Shown here piece by piece: positions 1 to 9,706 of a DNA stretch of 64,000 bases. The position numbers and the translations under genes were made by a program. Source of the DNA: an uncultured Caulobacteraceae bacterium (GTDB taxonomy: Bacteria > Pseudomonadota > Alphaproteobacteria > Caulobacterales > Caulobacteraceae); the NCBI GenBank assembly GCA_903872075.1, contig CAIQJF010000004.1, positions 30,307 to 94,306 on the forward strand, in the 5' to 3' direction. The notes beneath the pieces were generated by a model. It saw only the letters and a program-made list of their open reading frames with translations, was not told the DNA's origin and did not search any database. The number at the start of each line of letters is the position of its first letter. Position 1 is the stretch's first letter.

Positions 1-191
1 TGCTGGGCTGGGGCGTGGGCTCGGAACTGCGCCATCCGCTGGGGATCAGCATCGTCGGCGGGCTGATCGTCAGCCAGGCCCTGACCCTGTTCACCACCCC
101 GGTGATCTATCTGCAGTTCGACCGCCTGGCCCGCCGCCTGGGCGAGAGGAATTCCCGGACGGGGGCGGGCGCGCAGGCGGCGCCGCCGTGA
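1..191 (+). CDS. RND efflux permease, C-terminal end (MdtB-like), partial
   Basis: This is the last 62 codons of an inner-membrane RND multidrug permease that starts before the window; the frame begins at base 3. The tail reads [19 protein letters not shown] and then LFTTPVIYL, which nearly repeats the end of the next gene ([22 protein letters not shown]). Two adjacent, similar HAE1 permeases suggest an MdtB/MdtC-type pair that assembles as a mixed trimer with a periplasmic adaptor, probably encoded upstream. Its TGA stop overlaps the GTG start of the next permease, so translation is probably coupled. Confidence 0.9.
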   Translation, partial: LGWGVGSELRHPLGISIVGGLIVSQALTLFTTPVIYLQFDRLARRLGERNSRTGAGAQAAPP

Positions 192-3100
192 ACCTGCCGG
201 AGCTCTTCATCCGCCGGCCCATCGCCACGGTCCTGCTGACCATCGGCCTGGCCATGGCCGGCGGGGCCGCCTTCTTCCAGCTGCCGATCTCGCCCCTGCC
301 GCAGATCGATCTGCCAACCATCGCCGTCAGCGCCAGCCTGCCCGGGGCCAGCCCCGAGACCATGGCCACCAGCGTCGCCACACCGCTGGAGAAACATCTT
401 GGAGTGATTGCCGACGTCACCGAGATGACCTCGCGCAGCCGGGTCGGCCAGACCGACGTGGTGCTGCAGTTCGGCCTCGACCGCGACATCGACGGCGCGG
501 CGCGGGACGTGCAGGCGGCGATCAACGCCTCGCGCGTCGACCTGCCCACAACCCTGCGGGCCAACCCGACCTATCACAAGATCAACCCCACCGACGCGCC
601 GGTGATCATCCTCGCCCTGACGTCGAAGACCCGCTCGCCCGGCCAGATCTACGACGTCGCCAGCACCGTCATCCAGCAGCAGCTGAGCCAGGTGAAGGGC
701 GTGGGCGAGGTGCAGATCGGCGGCGGCTCCCTGCCGGCGGTGCGGGTGGAGCTCAACCCCCTGTCCCTCGGCCGTTACGGGATCAGCCTCGAGGACGTGC
801 GCGCCGCCCTGGCCTCGGCCAACGCCAACCGGCCCAAGGGGGTGATCCAGGACCAGCGCCTGCGCTTCCAGATCTACACCAATGACACAGGCCTCTCGGC
901 GGCGACCTTCGCGCCCACGGTGATCGCCTACCGAAACGGCGCGGCGGTGCGGTTGAGGGATGTCGCCGAGGTGGTGGACGGGGTCGCCGACATCCACAAC
1001 CTCGGCCTGTTCAACGGCAAGCCGGCGATCATCGTGGTGGTCAACCGTCAGCCGGGCGCGAACATCATCAGCACCGTCGACAAGGTGAAGGCCCTGATGC
1101 CGATCCTGCGCCAGGTGCTGCCGGCCGACATCGACATGACCGTCGCCTCCGACCGGACCGTGACCATCCGGGCCTCGCTGCTGGAGGTGGAGCGGACCGT
1201 GCTCATCGCCATCGTCCTGGTGGTGGCGGTCGTCGCCTTCTTCCTGCGCAACGGACGGGCCGTGCTGATTCCCAGCGTCGCCGTCACCGTCTCCCTGCTG
1301 GGGGCCCTGGGCGTGATGTTCCTGCTCGGCTTCTCCCTCGACAACCTCTCGCTCATGGCCCTGACGGTCTCCACCGGCTTCGTCGTCGATGACGCCATCG
1401 TCGTGCTGGAGAACGTCACCCGCCACGTGGAGGCGGGCATGGGCCGGTTCCAGGCGGCGCTGCTGGGGGCGAAGGAGGTGAGCTTCACGGTCCTCTCGAT
1501 CAGCATCTCCCTCGTGGCGGTGTTCATCCCCATCCTGCTCATGGGCGGCCTCGTGGGCCGGCTGTTCCGCGAATTCGCCGTGACCCTCTCGGCGGCCATC
1601 CTGGTCTCCCTGGTCATCTCGCTGACCACCACGCCGATGATGTGCGCCTATCTGATCGACCCGGCCCGCCCGGCGGCGAAACAGGGGCGCCTGGCCCGCC
1701 TGGCCGACCGGAGCTTCGCCGCCATGCTGCGCGGCTATGAGCGCGCCCTGGACTGGGCCCTGGGCGAGGGCCCGCTGATGCTCTTCGTCCTCGCCGCCAC
1801 GGTGGTCCTGAGCATCTATCTCTATGGCGTCGCCCCCAAGGGGTTCTTCCCGCAGCAGGACACCGGCCAGATCGCCGCCGGCCTGCAGTCGGACCAGTCG
1901 AGTTCCTTCGCGCTCAGCGGTCAGAGGCTGCGGCGGTTCGTCGACATCATCGGCCGCGATCCCCAGGTCGCCACCGAGGTCGCCTTCGCCGGCAACAACG
2001 CCGCCGGCGGTTTCATGTTCATCAACCTCAAGCCCGGCAGCCGACATCACGGCGGGTCGGTCGGGGTGGTGCAGCGGCTACGGCCGCAGCTGGCCCGGGT
2101 GGTCGGGGCGAACCTGTTCCTCAATCCGGTCCAGGACATCCGCACGGGCGGCCGCCAGAGCAACGCCAGCTATCAGTACACCCTGCAGGCGGGGAACCTC
2201 GCCGAACTGCGCCGCTGGGCGGCCAAACTGGCCGAGGCGATGAAGACCCAGCCGGGCCTGATGGACGTCAACACCGACCAGGAAGATCACGGCCTGGAAA
2301 GCTTCATCACCGTCGATCGGGACAAGGCCGCCCGCCTGGGGATCACCAATACCGCCATCGACAACACCCTCTACGACGCCTTCGGCCAGCGCCCGGTCTC
2401 GACGATCTATCGGGAGACCAACCAGTACCGGGTGATCATGGAGGCCGCGCCCCGCTACACCCAGGATCCCACGGCCCTGAACGGCATCTATGTGAGCAAC
2501 GGCACGGCGGCCAAGGCCTCGGCCGCCCGCAACACACCCGCGGCCCCGTCGCTGAACAACGGCCCGGGAACGGGCAATGTCGCCGGACAGCCCGGCGCCC
2601 TGCCGGCCGGGGCCGGCGCCACCCTGGCGGTAGGACGGACCGCCGTGGCCGGACCCGCGGCGCCGCCCGGCCGCGCCGCGTCGCAGGGCGTGGCGGTGAG
2701 CACGGCGGCGGAAGTCATCACCCCGCTCTCGGCCATCGCCCGCTGGGCCGACGGCGCGACGCCCACCTCGGTCAACCACCAGGGGACCGAGCCGGCCACG
2801 ACGATTTCCTACAATCTGGCCCCCGGAAAGTCCCTCGGCGACGCCCTCAAGGCCATCGCCCAGGCCGGCGCCCGGATCGGCATGCCCTCGAGCATCCACG
2901 GCGACTCCCAGGGCACGGCCAAGATCTTCGCCCAGTCCCTGGCCAGCGAGCCCCTGCTGATCCTGGCCGCCCTGGTGGCGATCTATATCGTCCTCGGCGT
3001 GCTCTATGAGAGCTATGTCCACCCCCTGACGGTGCTCTCGACCCTGCCCTCGGCGGGGATCGGGGCGGTGATCGCCCTGATCGTCTTCCACATCGAATTC

Positions 3101-3496
3101 ACCATCATCGCCCTGATCGGCGTCATCCTGCTCATCGGCATCGTCAAGAAGAACGCCATCCTGATGATCGACTTCGCCATCGCCGCCGAACGCGATCACG
3201 GCCTCTCGGCCCACGACGCCATCCGTCAGGCGGCCCTGGCGCGCTTCCGGCCGATCATGATGACCACCTTCGCGGCCATCTTCGGCGCCCTGCCGCTCGC
3301 CATCGGCTGGGGCGAGGGCTCGGAACTGCGTCAGCCGCTCGGCGTTACGATCATCGGCGGTCTCCTGGTCAGCCAGGCCGTGACCCTGTTCACCACGCCG
3401 GTGGTCTATCTCTACCTCGACCGACTTCGGGGCCGGCGCCGTGGGCGCGGCGCGGTCCCCGCCCCGACCGGGCTCGACCCGGCCCCCGCCGCGTGA
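188..3496 (+). CDS. RND multidrug efflux permease (HAE1 family, MdtC-like)
   Basis: A 1102-residue proton-driven inner-membrane pump subunit that would expel drugs, bile salts or metabolites through the periplasm. It starts typically ([18 protein letters not shown]), has the TM4 acidic pair in FVVDDAIVV, the TM10 lysine in [15 protein letters not shown], and the family ending [13 protein letters not shown]. The GTG start is fixed by the GTGA overlap with the upstream permease. Oddity: from about residue 770 to 848 a periplasmic loop contains some 70 extra residues rich in Ala, Gly and Pro, between GIYVSNG and [10 protein letters not shown], where relatives have only a short turn. It lies between a second permease and an outer-membrane channel gene, forming a tripartite efflux operon. 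Substrate cannot be read from the sequence. Confidence 0.93.
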   Translation: MNLPELFIRRPIATVLLTIGLAMAGGAAFFQLPISPLPQIDLPTIAVSASLPGASPETMATSVATPLEKHLGVIADVTEMTSRSRVGQTDVVLQFGLDRDIDGAARDVQAAINASRVDLPTTLRANPTYHKINPTDAPVIILALTSKTRSPGQIYDVASTVIQQQLSQVKGVGEVQIGGGSLPAVRVELNPLSLGRYGISLEDVRAALASANANRPKGVIQDQRLRFQIYTNDTGLSAATFAPTVIAYRNGAAVRLRDVAEVVDGVADIHNLGLFNGKPAIIVVVNRQPGANIISTVDKVKALMPILRQVLPADIDMTVASDRTVTIRASLLEVERTVLIAIVLVVAVVAFFLRNGRAVLIPSVAVTVSLLGALGVMFLLGFSLDNLSLMALTVSTGFVVDDAIVVLENVTRHVEAGMGRFQAALLGAKEVSFTVLSISISLVAVFIPILLMGGLVGRLFREFAVTLSAAILVSLVISLTTTPMMCAYLIDPARPAAKQGRLARLADRSFAAMLRGYERALDWALGEGPLMLFVLAATVVLSIYLYGVAPKGFFPQQDTGQIAAGLQSDQSSSFALSGQRLRRFVDIIGRDPQVATEVAFAGNNAAGGFMFINLKPGSRHHGGSVGVVQRLRPQLARVVGANLFLNPVQDIRTGGRQSNASYQYTLQAGNLAELRRWAAKLAEAMKTQPGLMDVNTDQEDHGLESFITVDRDKAARLGITNTAIDNTLYDAFGQRPVSTIYRETNQYRVIMEAAPRYTQDPTALNGIYVSNGTAAKASAARNTPAAPSLNNGPGTGNVAGQPGALPAGAGATLAVGRTAVAGPAAPPGRAASQGVAVSTAAEVITPLSAIARWADGATPTSVNHQGTEPATTISYNLAPGKSLGDALKAIAQAGARIGMPSSIHGDSQGTAKIFAQSLASEPLLILAALVAIYIVLGVLYESYVHPLTVLSTLPSAGIGAVIALIVFHIEFTIIALIGVILLIGIVKKNAILMIDFAIAAERDHGLSAHDAIRQAALARFRPIMMTTFAAIFGALPLAIGWGEGSELRQPLGVTIIGGLLVSQAVTLFTTPVVYLYLDRLRGRRRGRGAVPAPTGLDPAPAA

Positions 3497-4926
3497 GACC
3501 CGTCATGGCCGCCTCGTCCCCACGCAAAACGACGTCCGTTCTCGCCCCCGCGCTGCTGGCCGCGTCGCTGAGCGCCTGCATGGTCGGCCCGACCTATCAC
3601 CGTCCCGACTCCGCCTCGGCCGCGACTCCGGCCTTCAAGGAGGCCGCGGGCTGGGCCCCGGCCAATCCGTCAGACGCCGCCGACCGCAAGGACTGGTGGA
3701 CGGTGTTCGGCGACCCCACTCTCAACGACCTGGAAGGCCGGGTCCTGGTCTCCAACCAGACCCTGAAGGGCGCGGAGGCGGCCTATCGCGAGGCCCGCGC
3801 CCTGGTGGCCCAGGATCGCGCGGCGCTGTTTCCCACCGTCGGTCTCACCGGCGCCGCGAGCGCCGGCCAGACCGGCGCGGCGCCCAGCCGGACGACCTAT
3901 CAGCCCAGCCTCGGCGGCAGTTGGGCGCCCGACATCTGGGGATCGGTCCGGCGCACCATCCAGGGCGCCAAGGCCAGCGCCCAGGCCTCGGCCGCGACCC
4001 TCGCCAACGCCCGCCTCTCGGCCCAGACCGAGATGGCGGTGGACTATATCCAGCTGCGCCAGCTGGACGAGCAGGGCCGGCTGCTCGGCGCGACGGCGGA
4101 CGCCTACGCCCGCACCCTGACCATCGTGCGCAACAAATACGCCGCCGGCGTCGCGGCCCGGGGCGACGTCCTGACCGCCCAGAGCCAGGCCGATGCGGCC
4201 CGGGCCAATCTCGCCGACCTCGAACAGCAGCGCGCGCGGGTGGAACACGCCATCGCCATCCTGGCCGGTCAGGCGCCGTCCACCGTCACCCTCGCGCCGG
4301 CGCCCTGGTCCCTGCAGGTTCCCCCAATCCCGGCCGCCCTGCCCTCGACCCTGCTGGAGCGCCGGCCGGACATCGCCGCCGCCGAGCGATCGGCCGCCGC
4401 CGCCAACGCCCGGATCGGCGTCCAGACCGCCGCCTATTTCCCCGCCCTCACCCTGACAGGCCAGGGCGGCTACGCCTCCAGCCAGATCGGCCAGCTGTTC
4501 AGCGCCTCCACCAGCTTCTGGTCGGTGGGGGCTTCGGTGGCCGAGAGCGTGTTCGACGCCGGCGCGCGCCGGGCCCGGGTGGCGGGCGCGCGGGCGGCCT
4601 ATGACCAGACCGTGGCCGCCTATCGCCAGACGGTTCTGACGGCGCTCGGCCAGGTCGAGGACAATCTGGCCGCCCAGCGGGTGCTGGCCGCGGAGGAGGC
4701 CTTGCGCCGCTCCGCCGCCGACGCGGCCAACGCCGCCGAGACCATCGCCCGCAACCAGTACGCGGCCGGCACGGTGGACTACACCACCGTGGTCGTGGCC
4801 CAGGCCAATGCGCTGTCCGCCCGCAACACCCTGCTGGCCATCCAGGCCCAGCGCCTGACCGTCGCCGTCACCCTCATCGAAGCCCTCGGCGGCGGCTGGC
4901 GGACGGCCGATATGGCCCGGAGCTAA
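3493..4926 (+). CDS. Outer-membrane efflux channel lipoprotein (NodT/OprM family)
   Basis: A TolC-like trimeric channel giving the RND pump its exit through the outer membrane. The 477 residues start with a lipoprotein signal (LAASLSAC, Cys being the lipidated residue) followed by MVGPTYHRP, the usual mature N-terminus of NodT/OprM proteins. Two repeated outer-membrane efflux halves follow; the motif LLERRPDIAAAER in the middle is characteristic. The GTG at 3493 overlaps the TGA of the permease gene (GTGA), but an ATG at 3505 (MAASSPRK) is an equally good start and gives a more normal signal peptide. The stop overlaps the convergent small gene by 4 bases. Confidence 0.93.
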   Translation: MRPVMAASSPRKTTSVLAPALLAASLSACMVGPTYHRPDSASAATPAFKEAAGWAPANPSDAADRKDWWTVFGDPTLNDLEGRVLVSNQTLKGAEAAYREARALVAQDRAALFPTVGLTGAASAGQTGAAPSRTTYQPSLGGSWAPDIWGSVRRTIQGAKASAQASAATLANARLSAQTEMAVDYIQLRQLDEQGRLLGATADAYARTLTIVRNKYAAGVAARGDVLTAQSQADAARANLADLEQQRARVEHAIAILAGQAPSTVTLAPAPWSLQVPPIPAALPSTLLERRPDIAAAERSAAAANARIGVQTAAYFPALTLTGQGGYASSQIGQLFSASTSFWSVGASVAESVFDAGARRARVAGARAAYDQTVAAYRQTVLTALGQVEDNLAAQRVLAAEEALRRSAADAANAAETIARNQYAAGTVDYTTVVVAQANALSARNTLLAIQAQRLTVAVTLIEALGGGWRTADMARS

Positions 4927-5105
4927 CGCTTCTTGCCCAGCTCCGCGGCGATATCCTTGGTCAGGCGACCGACCTTGCGGTGGGCGGCGGTGAGCTGATC
5001 GCGGGTAACGCCCCAGCGCTTGACCCAGTAGTCGACGGCCTGGCGCTCGGAGAGATCGAGCCGGTCCTTGTCGATGAAGCCGCGTTTGTCCTTCAGTCCG
5101 GCCAT
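4923..5105 (-). CDS. DUF3606 small protein
   Basis: A 60-residue protein of the DUF3606 family: KRGFIDKDRLDLSE, then VDYWVKRWGVTRDQLTAAHRKVG. The family occurs widely in alphaproteobacteria as short, soluble, helical proteins; its function is not established and stress association is only suspected. The ATG at 5105 is preferred over the longer frame because a strong GAGAGGAG ribosome site sits just upstream. It converges on the efflux channel gene with a 4-base overlap of stops. Confidence 0.85.
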   Translation of the reverse strand: MAGLKDKRGFIDKDRLDLSERQAVDYWVKRWGVTRDQLTAAHRKVGRLTKDIAAELGKKR

Positions 5106-5189
5106 GGGGGGCTCCTCTCGGCATTGCAGGAGCCATTGTCGCACGGCCCGGCTCTCGGCGCCAAAACCGATCGGGGCTAAGGTGGTCTC

Positions 5190-5633
5190 ATGACCGACCG
5201 ACCCGCCCTGCGCCGCCTGATCGACCTGCCCGGCGTCGCCGACCTGGAACACGCCGCCGTGCTCAAGCCCCTGCCCGGCATCGGCGAGGTCCGCCCCGCC
5301 GATCCGGCCATCGATGTCTGCTGCGCGGAGCTGTTCGGCCTGACACCGGACGAGGCCGACGCCATCGAACGCCCAGACGACTGGGACGGCGTCGAGGACA
5401 GGCCGGTTCCCCGACAGGTGATGGCCTTCGAGGACGCCGGCTGGGACGTGACCGACAACAAGCGCCGGCCGCTGCGGGTGCTGGCCTATTTCAGCGGGCC
5501 GCTGTGGCTGGCGGTGCGCGGCGTGGCGGGCAGCCTGCCGTTCCTGGCCGACGACGGCCCGGGGGACGCGGAAGGGTCAACCGACTGGGGCTCGAACCTC
5601 GCCGCCGAAGCCGCGCGGTTCCGCAAGCGCTGA
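5190..5633 (+). CDS. Hypothetical protein, 147 aa
   Basis: I do not recognise a family. The protein is soluble, acidic and has no signal peptide or membrane segment. Visible elements are a Pro/Asp-rich N-terminal half with CCAELFGLTPDEADAIERPDDW and a C-terminal half with DNKRRPLRVLAYFSGPLWLAVRG. It is divergent from the DUF3606 gene (84 bases apart) and convergent with the small secreted gene pair downstream. Codon use matches the neighbours, so it is probably a real gene. Confidence 0.6.
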   Translation: MTDRPALRRLIDLPGVADLEHAAVLKPLPGIGEVRPADPAIDVCCAELFGLTPDEADAIERPDDWDGVEDRPVPRQVMAFEDAGWDVTDNKRRPLRVLAYFSGPLWLAVRGVAGSLPFLADDGPGDAEGSTDWGSNLAAEAARFRKR

Positions 5634-5646
5634 GTCGCGCCCGCCG

Positions 5647-5889
5647 TCAGTGGTGATGAGGATGGCGATGCGGCCGCGGATGGCGCGGACGCGGGTGATG
5701 GTGGCCGCGATGATAGTTGTGGCCGACGACCGCGCCGCCGACTCCGCCGACCACCGCGCCCACCGGTCCGGCGACCAGGGCGCCGCCCACGGCGCCGGCG
5801 ACGGCGCCCTTGCCGGTGTTATTCAGCGCCAGGGCCCCGCCGGCCGAGAGCGTGGCCACGGCGCAGACGATGACAAGAAGCGATTTCAT
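5647..5889 (-). CDS. Secreted glycine-zipper protein with His-rich tail
   Basis: An 80-residue exported protein. It has a signal peptide (MKSLLVIVCAVATLSAGG), then a glycine-zipper stretch (residues about 27-56, repeats of GAVxG and GPVGAVVGG) typical of membrane-inserting surface proteins. The tail from about residue 57 has 11 His among 24 residues, mixed with Arg and Pro, and could bind metal; that is inference. The ATG overlaps the TGA of the preceding small gene (ATGA), so the two are probably translationally coupled. The two genes share almost the same signal peptide, suggesting duplication. Confidence 0.75.
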   Translation of the reverse strand: MKSLLVIVCAVATLSAGGALALNNTGKGAVAGAVGGALVAGPVGAVVGGVGGAVVGHNYHRGHHHPRPRHPRPHRHPHHH

Positions 5890-6029
5890 TGGAATCTCCA
5901 GCCCAGGGCCTGAACGACGGCGTCGAGCGATCGCGAGGCCAGGGCGCTGTGTTCGCTGTTGTTGAGGGCCACGGCTCCGCCGGCGGCGAAGGTTGCGACG
6001 GCGCAAACCACGACGAGCAGCGATTTCAT
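5886..6029 (-). CDS. Short secreted peptide, truncated paralogue of the glycine-zipper gene
   Basis: A 47-residue peptide whose first 24 residues (MKSLLVVVCAVATFAAGGAV and following ALNN) are nearly identical to the signal region of the downstream gene. The rest (SEHSALASRSLDAVVQALGWRFQ) is unrelated and lacks the glycine zipper and His tail. It lies first in the pair and its stop overlaps the start of the second gene. It could be a leader peptide coupling translation, a small secreted peptide, or a decayed duplicate; the sequence does not decide. Confidence 0.5.
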   Translation of the reverse strand: MKSLLVVVCAVATFAAGGAVALNNSEHSALASRSLDAVVQALGWRFQ

Positions 6030-6195
6030 GACCGGTTTCTCCCCAGACACCGCGGACGGCGTCCCCGCAGGCCATACGCGCGAGAGCGGCAAAGGTTCCC
6101 GGCACTCCTTGAGCTGGCGTTGATCTGGCGCGTTGACCTGATCCCAGGGCGGGTCGAAGGTGCGCGCATCGCTTCCCGCAGCACGGATCTCCAAC

Positions 6196-6675
6196 ATGCG
6201 CGCCTCCCTGTTCCTGATCGCCGCCGTCGCCCTGTCGGCCGCCACGGCGAACGCCCAGAACCTTCCCGGCCGCCGCGGCGGCATGTGGGAAATGTCCATG
6301 ACCGCCCCGGAGACCCAGGGCCACGCCATGAAGATGCGCCAGTGCGTCAATCCGGCCACGGAGCGCAGCTTCTCCCCCTTCAACGGCCCCCACGACCGCG
6401 ACGTCGACCACAGCTGCACCAGGCATGAGGTGCACCGGATCGCCGGCGGCTGGGCGTTCGAGTCGGTTTGCCTGCGCGGCGGCAAGCCGGTGACCACAAC
6501 CGGAACCATCACCGGCGATTTCCAGACCCACTACAAGATGGACATCTCCAGCCGCGGCCCCGAGGGCGTCCACAAGATGACCATGGACAACACCTGGGTC
6601 GGCCCCTGCCCGGCCGGCGGCAAGGACACCATGGTCCTGCCCGACGGACGCACCATCCATATCCCCCACCACTGA
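6196..6675 (+). CDS. DUF3617-like secreted protein
   Basis: A 159-residue exported protein with a clear signal peptide (MRASLFLIAAVALSAATANA). The mature part begins with GRRGGMWEMSMTAP, and its alternation of short beta segments and Cys residues (RQCVNP, HSCTRHE, ESVCLRGG, VGPCPAGG) fits DUF3617, whose members open with 'G.W' and carry conserved cysteines. The biochemical role of the family is unknown; the location is probably periplasmic. The ATG at 6196 is chosen over a longer frame because it begins the signal peptide. A Tat-exported methyltransferase-like gene follows 30 bases later. Confidence 0.7.
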   Translation: MRASLFLIAAVALSAATANAQNLPGRRGGMWEMSMTAPETQGHAMKMRQCVNPATERSFSPFNGPHDRDVDHSCTRHEVHRIAGGWAFESVCLRGGKPVTTTGTITGDFQTHYKMDISSRGPEGVHKMTMDNTWVGPCPAGGKDTMVLPDGRTIHIPHH

Positions 6676-6705
6676 CCCCGCCCTCCCTGCCCTGAAAGCG
6701 ACCTC

Positions 6706-7524
6706 ATGACCCTGAACCGCCGCGACTTCGGCCTGGGCGCTGCCGCCCTCACCCTCGCCGCCGGCCAGGCGGGGGCCACCGCCAAGGTGAAGGTTCCGCC
6801 GGCCATCGTGGCGGCGGTGAACGGCGCGGCGCGGACCCAGAGCAACAGAATCCGCGATCCCTGGCGCCACCCGGCCGAGACCCTGGCCTTCTGGGGCCTG
6901 AAGCCCGGTCTGACCGTGGTCGAGATCGCCCCGGCGGGCGGTTACTGGACCGAAATCCTGGCCCCCTATCTCAAGGCTAACCACGGCCACTACATCGCCG
7001 CCCAGGGCGGCGATGTCGCCAAGTTCAAGGCCCGCTACGCCGATCCGGCCGTCTGGGGCGACGTGCGCGTCACCCCGTTCGAGGCCGACAGCGGGCCTCT
7101 GGGCCGGGCGGGCAGCGCCGACATGGTCATCACCTCGCGCAACATCCACGACTGGATGTGGACGCCGGGACGCCTGGACAAGGCGCTGAAGGACTTCCAC
7201 GCCGTGCTGAAGCGGGGCGGCGTCCTGGCCGTCGAGGAGCACCGCGCCGATCCCCGGCCCATGGCCTTCGAGGCCCGCGACGGCTACGTGGCCACCGCCT
7301 GGCTGACGGCGGCGGTGGAGAAGGCCGGCTTCCGCCTTCAGGGCGCGTCCGAGATCAACGCCAATCCCAAGGACACCAAGGACCATCCCTTCGGCGTCTG
7401 GACCCTGCCGCCGACCCGCCGCACCCACGAGAAGGACAAGCCGACGCCCGACGGCTTCAACCCGGCCGTCTATGACACCATCGGCGAGAGCGACCGCATG
7501 ACCTTGCGGTTCAGGAAGGTCTAG
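6706..7524 (+). CDS. Tat-exported class I methyltransferase-like protein
   Basis: A 272-residue protein with an N-terminal twin-arginine signal (NRRDFGLGAAALTLAAG). The body shows a Rossmann methyltransferase pattern: VVEIAPAGGYWTEILAPYL as the SAM-binding motif I variant, ADMVITSRNIHDWMW as the post-motif region, and LKRGGVLAVEEHRADPR. Related secreted proteins are annotated as predicted methyltransferases in alphaproteobacteria; the substrate, and how SAM would be available outside the cytoplasm, are unknown. Spacing suggests an operon with the preceding DUF3617-like gene. Confidence 0.75.
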   Translation: MTLNRRDFGLGAAALTLAAGQAGATAKVKVPPAIVAAVNGAARTQSNRIRDPWRHPAETLAFWGLKPGLTVVEIAPAGGYWTEILAPYLKANHGHYIAAQGGDVAKFKARYADPAVWGDVRVTPFEADSGPLGRAGSADMVITSRNIHDWMWTPGRLDKALKDFHAVLKRGGVLAVEEHRADPRPMAFEARDGYVATAWLTAAVEKAGFRLQGASEINANPKDTKDHPFGVWTLPPTRRTHEKDKPTPDGFNPAVYDTIGESDRMTLRFRKV

Positions 7525-7572
7525 CGCGCCGCCTTGCTTTACGCCCGCCCGCCCGGGTGGTCTAAACCGCGG

Positions 7573-9597
7573 ATGACTCGCAAAAACCTGCTCGCCGCCC
7601 TCTCCGTCCTCGCCCTGACGCCGGGGATCGCCGCGGCGGCGACCGCCAACTGGTCGGTGATCTTCGGGGGCAAGGTCGTCGGCCATCTGATCGCCGACAC
7701 CAAGGGCGACACCATCGCCATCGACTTCGACTACAAGAACAACGGCCGCGGTCCGACCATGGCCGAGACGATCAAGGTGGACACGGCCGGCCTGCCGACG
7801 GACTGGGCGATCAAGGGCGCGACCACCTTCGGCAGCAAGGTCGACGAGCATTTCAGCCAGGCCGGCGGCCACGCCGACTGGACAGACTCCACGGGCAAGG
7901 GCCACGCCGACGTCTCGTCGCCGGGTCTCTACGTGGCCCAGAGCGGCAGCCCGTTCTCGGACCAGATCTACGCCCGCGCGATCCTGAAACATCCGGGCCT
8001 GACGGCCCCGGCCCTGCCGGGCGGGACCCTGCGCCTGGAAAAAGGCGAGACCTTCACCGTGGCGGGCGCCGGCGGGCCTTTGAAGGTCACCCGCTATGAC
8101 CTGAGCGGCATCCAGCTGACGCCGGAAACCATGCTGCTGGACGCCAAGGGCGACCTTTTCGCCACCGTGGACCCGAGCTTCATCGTCGTGCGCAAGGGCT
8201 ATGAGGGCGAGGAGACCCGGCTGCGGGGCCTCGCCGCCGACTGGTCGACCCGGCGCTTCGTCGACATCGAAAAGCAGGTCGCCCACCGCTATGACGCGCC
8301 GGTGCGCATCCGCGATGTGCGCCTGTTCGATCCGAAGACCTCCGCCCTCACCGCCCCGGTCTCGGTGGTGATCCGGGGCAAGTCCATCGCCGGTGTCGAG
8401 CCGCTCGACAGCCCGGCCACGCCGGGAGAGGTGACCATCGACGGGGCCGGCGGGACCCTGATCGCGGGCATGTACGAGATGCACGCCCATCTGGGTCAGG
8501 ACGGCGCCCTGCTGAACCTCATGGCCGGCATCACCACCGTGCGCGACATGGGCAATGACAACGCCGTGCTCGACAAGCTGATCGCGCGCATGGAGGCCGG
8601 CGAGATCGGCGGGCCGCATGTGATCCGCTCGGGCTTCATCGAGGGCAAGAGCCCGTTCAACGCCAACAACGGCATCCTGGTCGACAGCCAGCAGGCGGCC
8701 ATCGACGCGGTGCGCTGGTACGGCGCGCGCGGCTACTGGCAGATCAAGATCTACAACAGCATGAACCCCGCCTGGGTTCCGGCCATGACCGCCGAGGCCC
8801 ATCGGCTGGGCATGCGGGTCGCCGGCCACGTGCCCGCCTTCTCCACCGCCGACGAGATGATGGCCGCCGGCTACGACGAGATGACCCACATCAACCAATA
8901 TATGATCGGCTGGGTGATCAAGCCGGGCGAGGACACCCGCACCCTCTTCCGCCTGCATGTGCTCAAGCGCTTCCCGGGCATCGACCTGGGCAGCGCGCCC
9001 GTCCAGCACACAGTCCAGACCATGGTCGACAAACACATCGCCATTGACCCGACCCTGGGCATCCATGAGATCCTGACCCTCAACCGCGACGGCGCGGCGC
9101 CGCCCGGGGCCGTGGACTATATCGACCACCTGCCCATCGGCGCCCGGCGCGACGCCATGAAGGCCTGGATCGACACCTCGGCGCCAGGCGACGACGCGGC
9201 CTATCGCGGCGCGTTCGAGAAGATCATCGACACCGTCCGCCTGCTGCACGACCGGGGCGTGTTCATGGTGTTCGGCACCGACACGGGCGGCTCGTTCACC
9301 TATCACCGCGAGCTGGAACTCTATCTGCGCGCCGGCATGACGGCGCCGGAGATTCTCAAGCGCGCCACCTGGGACACCGCCCGCTACACCGGCCAGGACC
9401 AGACCATGGGCTCGATCGAGAAGGGCAAGCTGGCCGACTTTTTCCTCGTCCCGGGCGATCCCACCAAGGATCTCAGGGCGATCAAGTCCATCGCCATGGT
9501 GGTCAAGGACGGCGCGATCTATTTCCCGGCCGAGGTCTATCCGAAGTTCGGCATCGCCCCGTTCGCGGCCGCGCCGAAGGTGACGACGGCGCCTTAG
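7573..9597 (+). CDS. Secreted amidohydrolase-family protein
   Basis: A 674-residue exported hydrolase. Starting at ATG 7573 it has a signal peptide (MTRKNLLAALSVLALTPGIAAAA). About 250 residues of beta-rich N-terminal domain follow, and then an amidohydrolase TIM barrel with the metal-binding HxH in YEMHAHLG (His304 and His306), further metal-site candidates in VAGHVPAF and MTHINQYM, and the late aspartate in VFGTDTGG. The ending GSIEKGKLADFFLV is typical of the imidazolonepropionase/prolidase-type branch. The likely reaction is hydrolysis of a cyclic amide or dipeptide in the periplasm, but the substrate is not predictable. Confidence 0.85.
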   Translation: MTRKNLLAALSVLALTPGIAAAATANWSVIFGGKVVGHLIADTKGDTIAIDFDYKNNGRGPTMAETIKVDTAGLPTDWAIKGATTFGSKVDEHFSQAGGHADWTDSTGKGHADVSSPGLYVAQSGSPFSDQIYARAILKHPGLTAPALPGGTLRLEKGETFTVAGAGGPLKVTRYDLSGIQLTPETMLLDAKGDLFATVDPSFIVVRKGYEGEETRLRGLAADWSTRRFVDIEKQVAHRYDAPVRIRDVRLFDPKTSALTAPVSVVIRGKSIAGVEPLDSPATPGEVTIDGAGGTLIAGMYEMHAHLGQDGALLNLMAGITTVRDMGNDNAVLDKLIARMEAGEIGGPHVIRSGFIEGKSPFNANNGILVDSQQAAIDAVRWYGARGYWQIKIYNSMNPAWVPAMTAEAHRLGMRVAGHVPAFSTADEMMAAGYDEMTHINQYMIGWVIKPGEDTRTLFRLHVLKRFPGIDLGSAPVQHTVQTMVDKHIAIDPTLGIHEILTLNRDGAAPPGAVDYIDHLPIGARRDAMKAWIDTSAPGDDAAYRGAFEKIIDTVRLLHDRGVFMVFGTDTGGSFTYHRELELYLRAGMTAPEILKRATWDTARYTGQDQTMGSIEKGKLADFFLVPGDPTKDLRAIKSIAMVVKDGAIYFPAEVYPKFGIAPFAAAPKVTTAP

Positions 9598-9706
9598 CGT
9601 CCCGCGCGCCCCGCTCTGTCATCCGCGCGTCACCGCTGTCGTGCAACGTGGCGCGCGTGGCTTAGCCGCGCCCACGCGGCGGCGGCGTCAGACGAGGGCA
9701 ATGGGC

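Noticed and set aside
107..2050. A 647-codon minus-strand frame opposite the RND permease
   Set aside because: It is antisense to a certain gene and rich in His, Asp, Gly and Arg with no domain; a shadow frame.
5647..9306. A 1219-codon open frame on the minus strand across several genes
   Set aside because: It is antisense to clearly recognisable genes (methyltransferase-like, amidohydrolase) and its translation is low-complexity Arg/Gly/Ala/His sequence typical of high-GC shadow frames. Only its last 80 codons form a real small gene.
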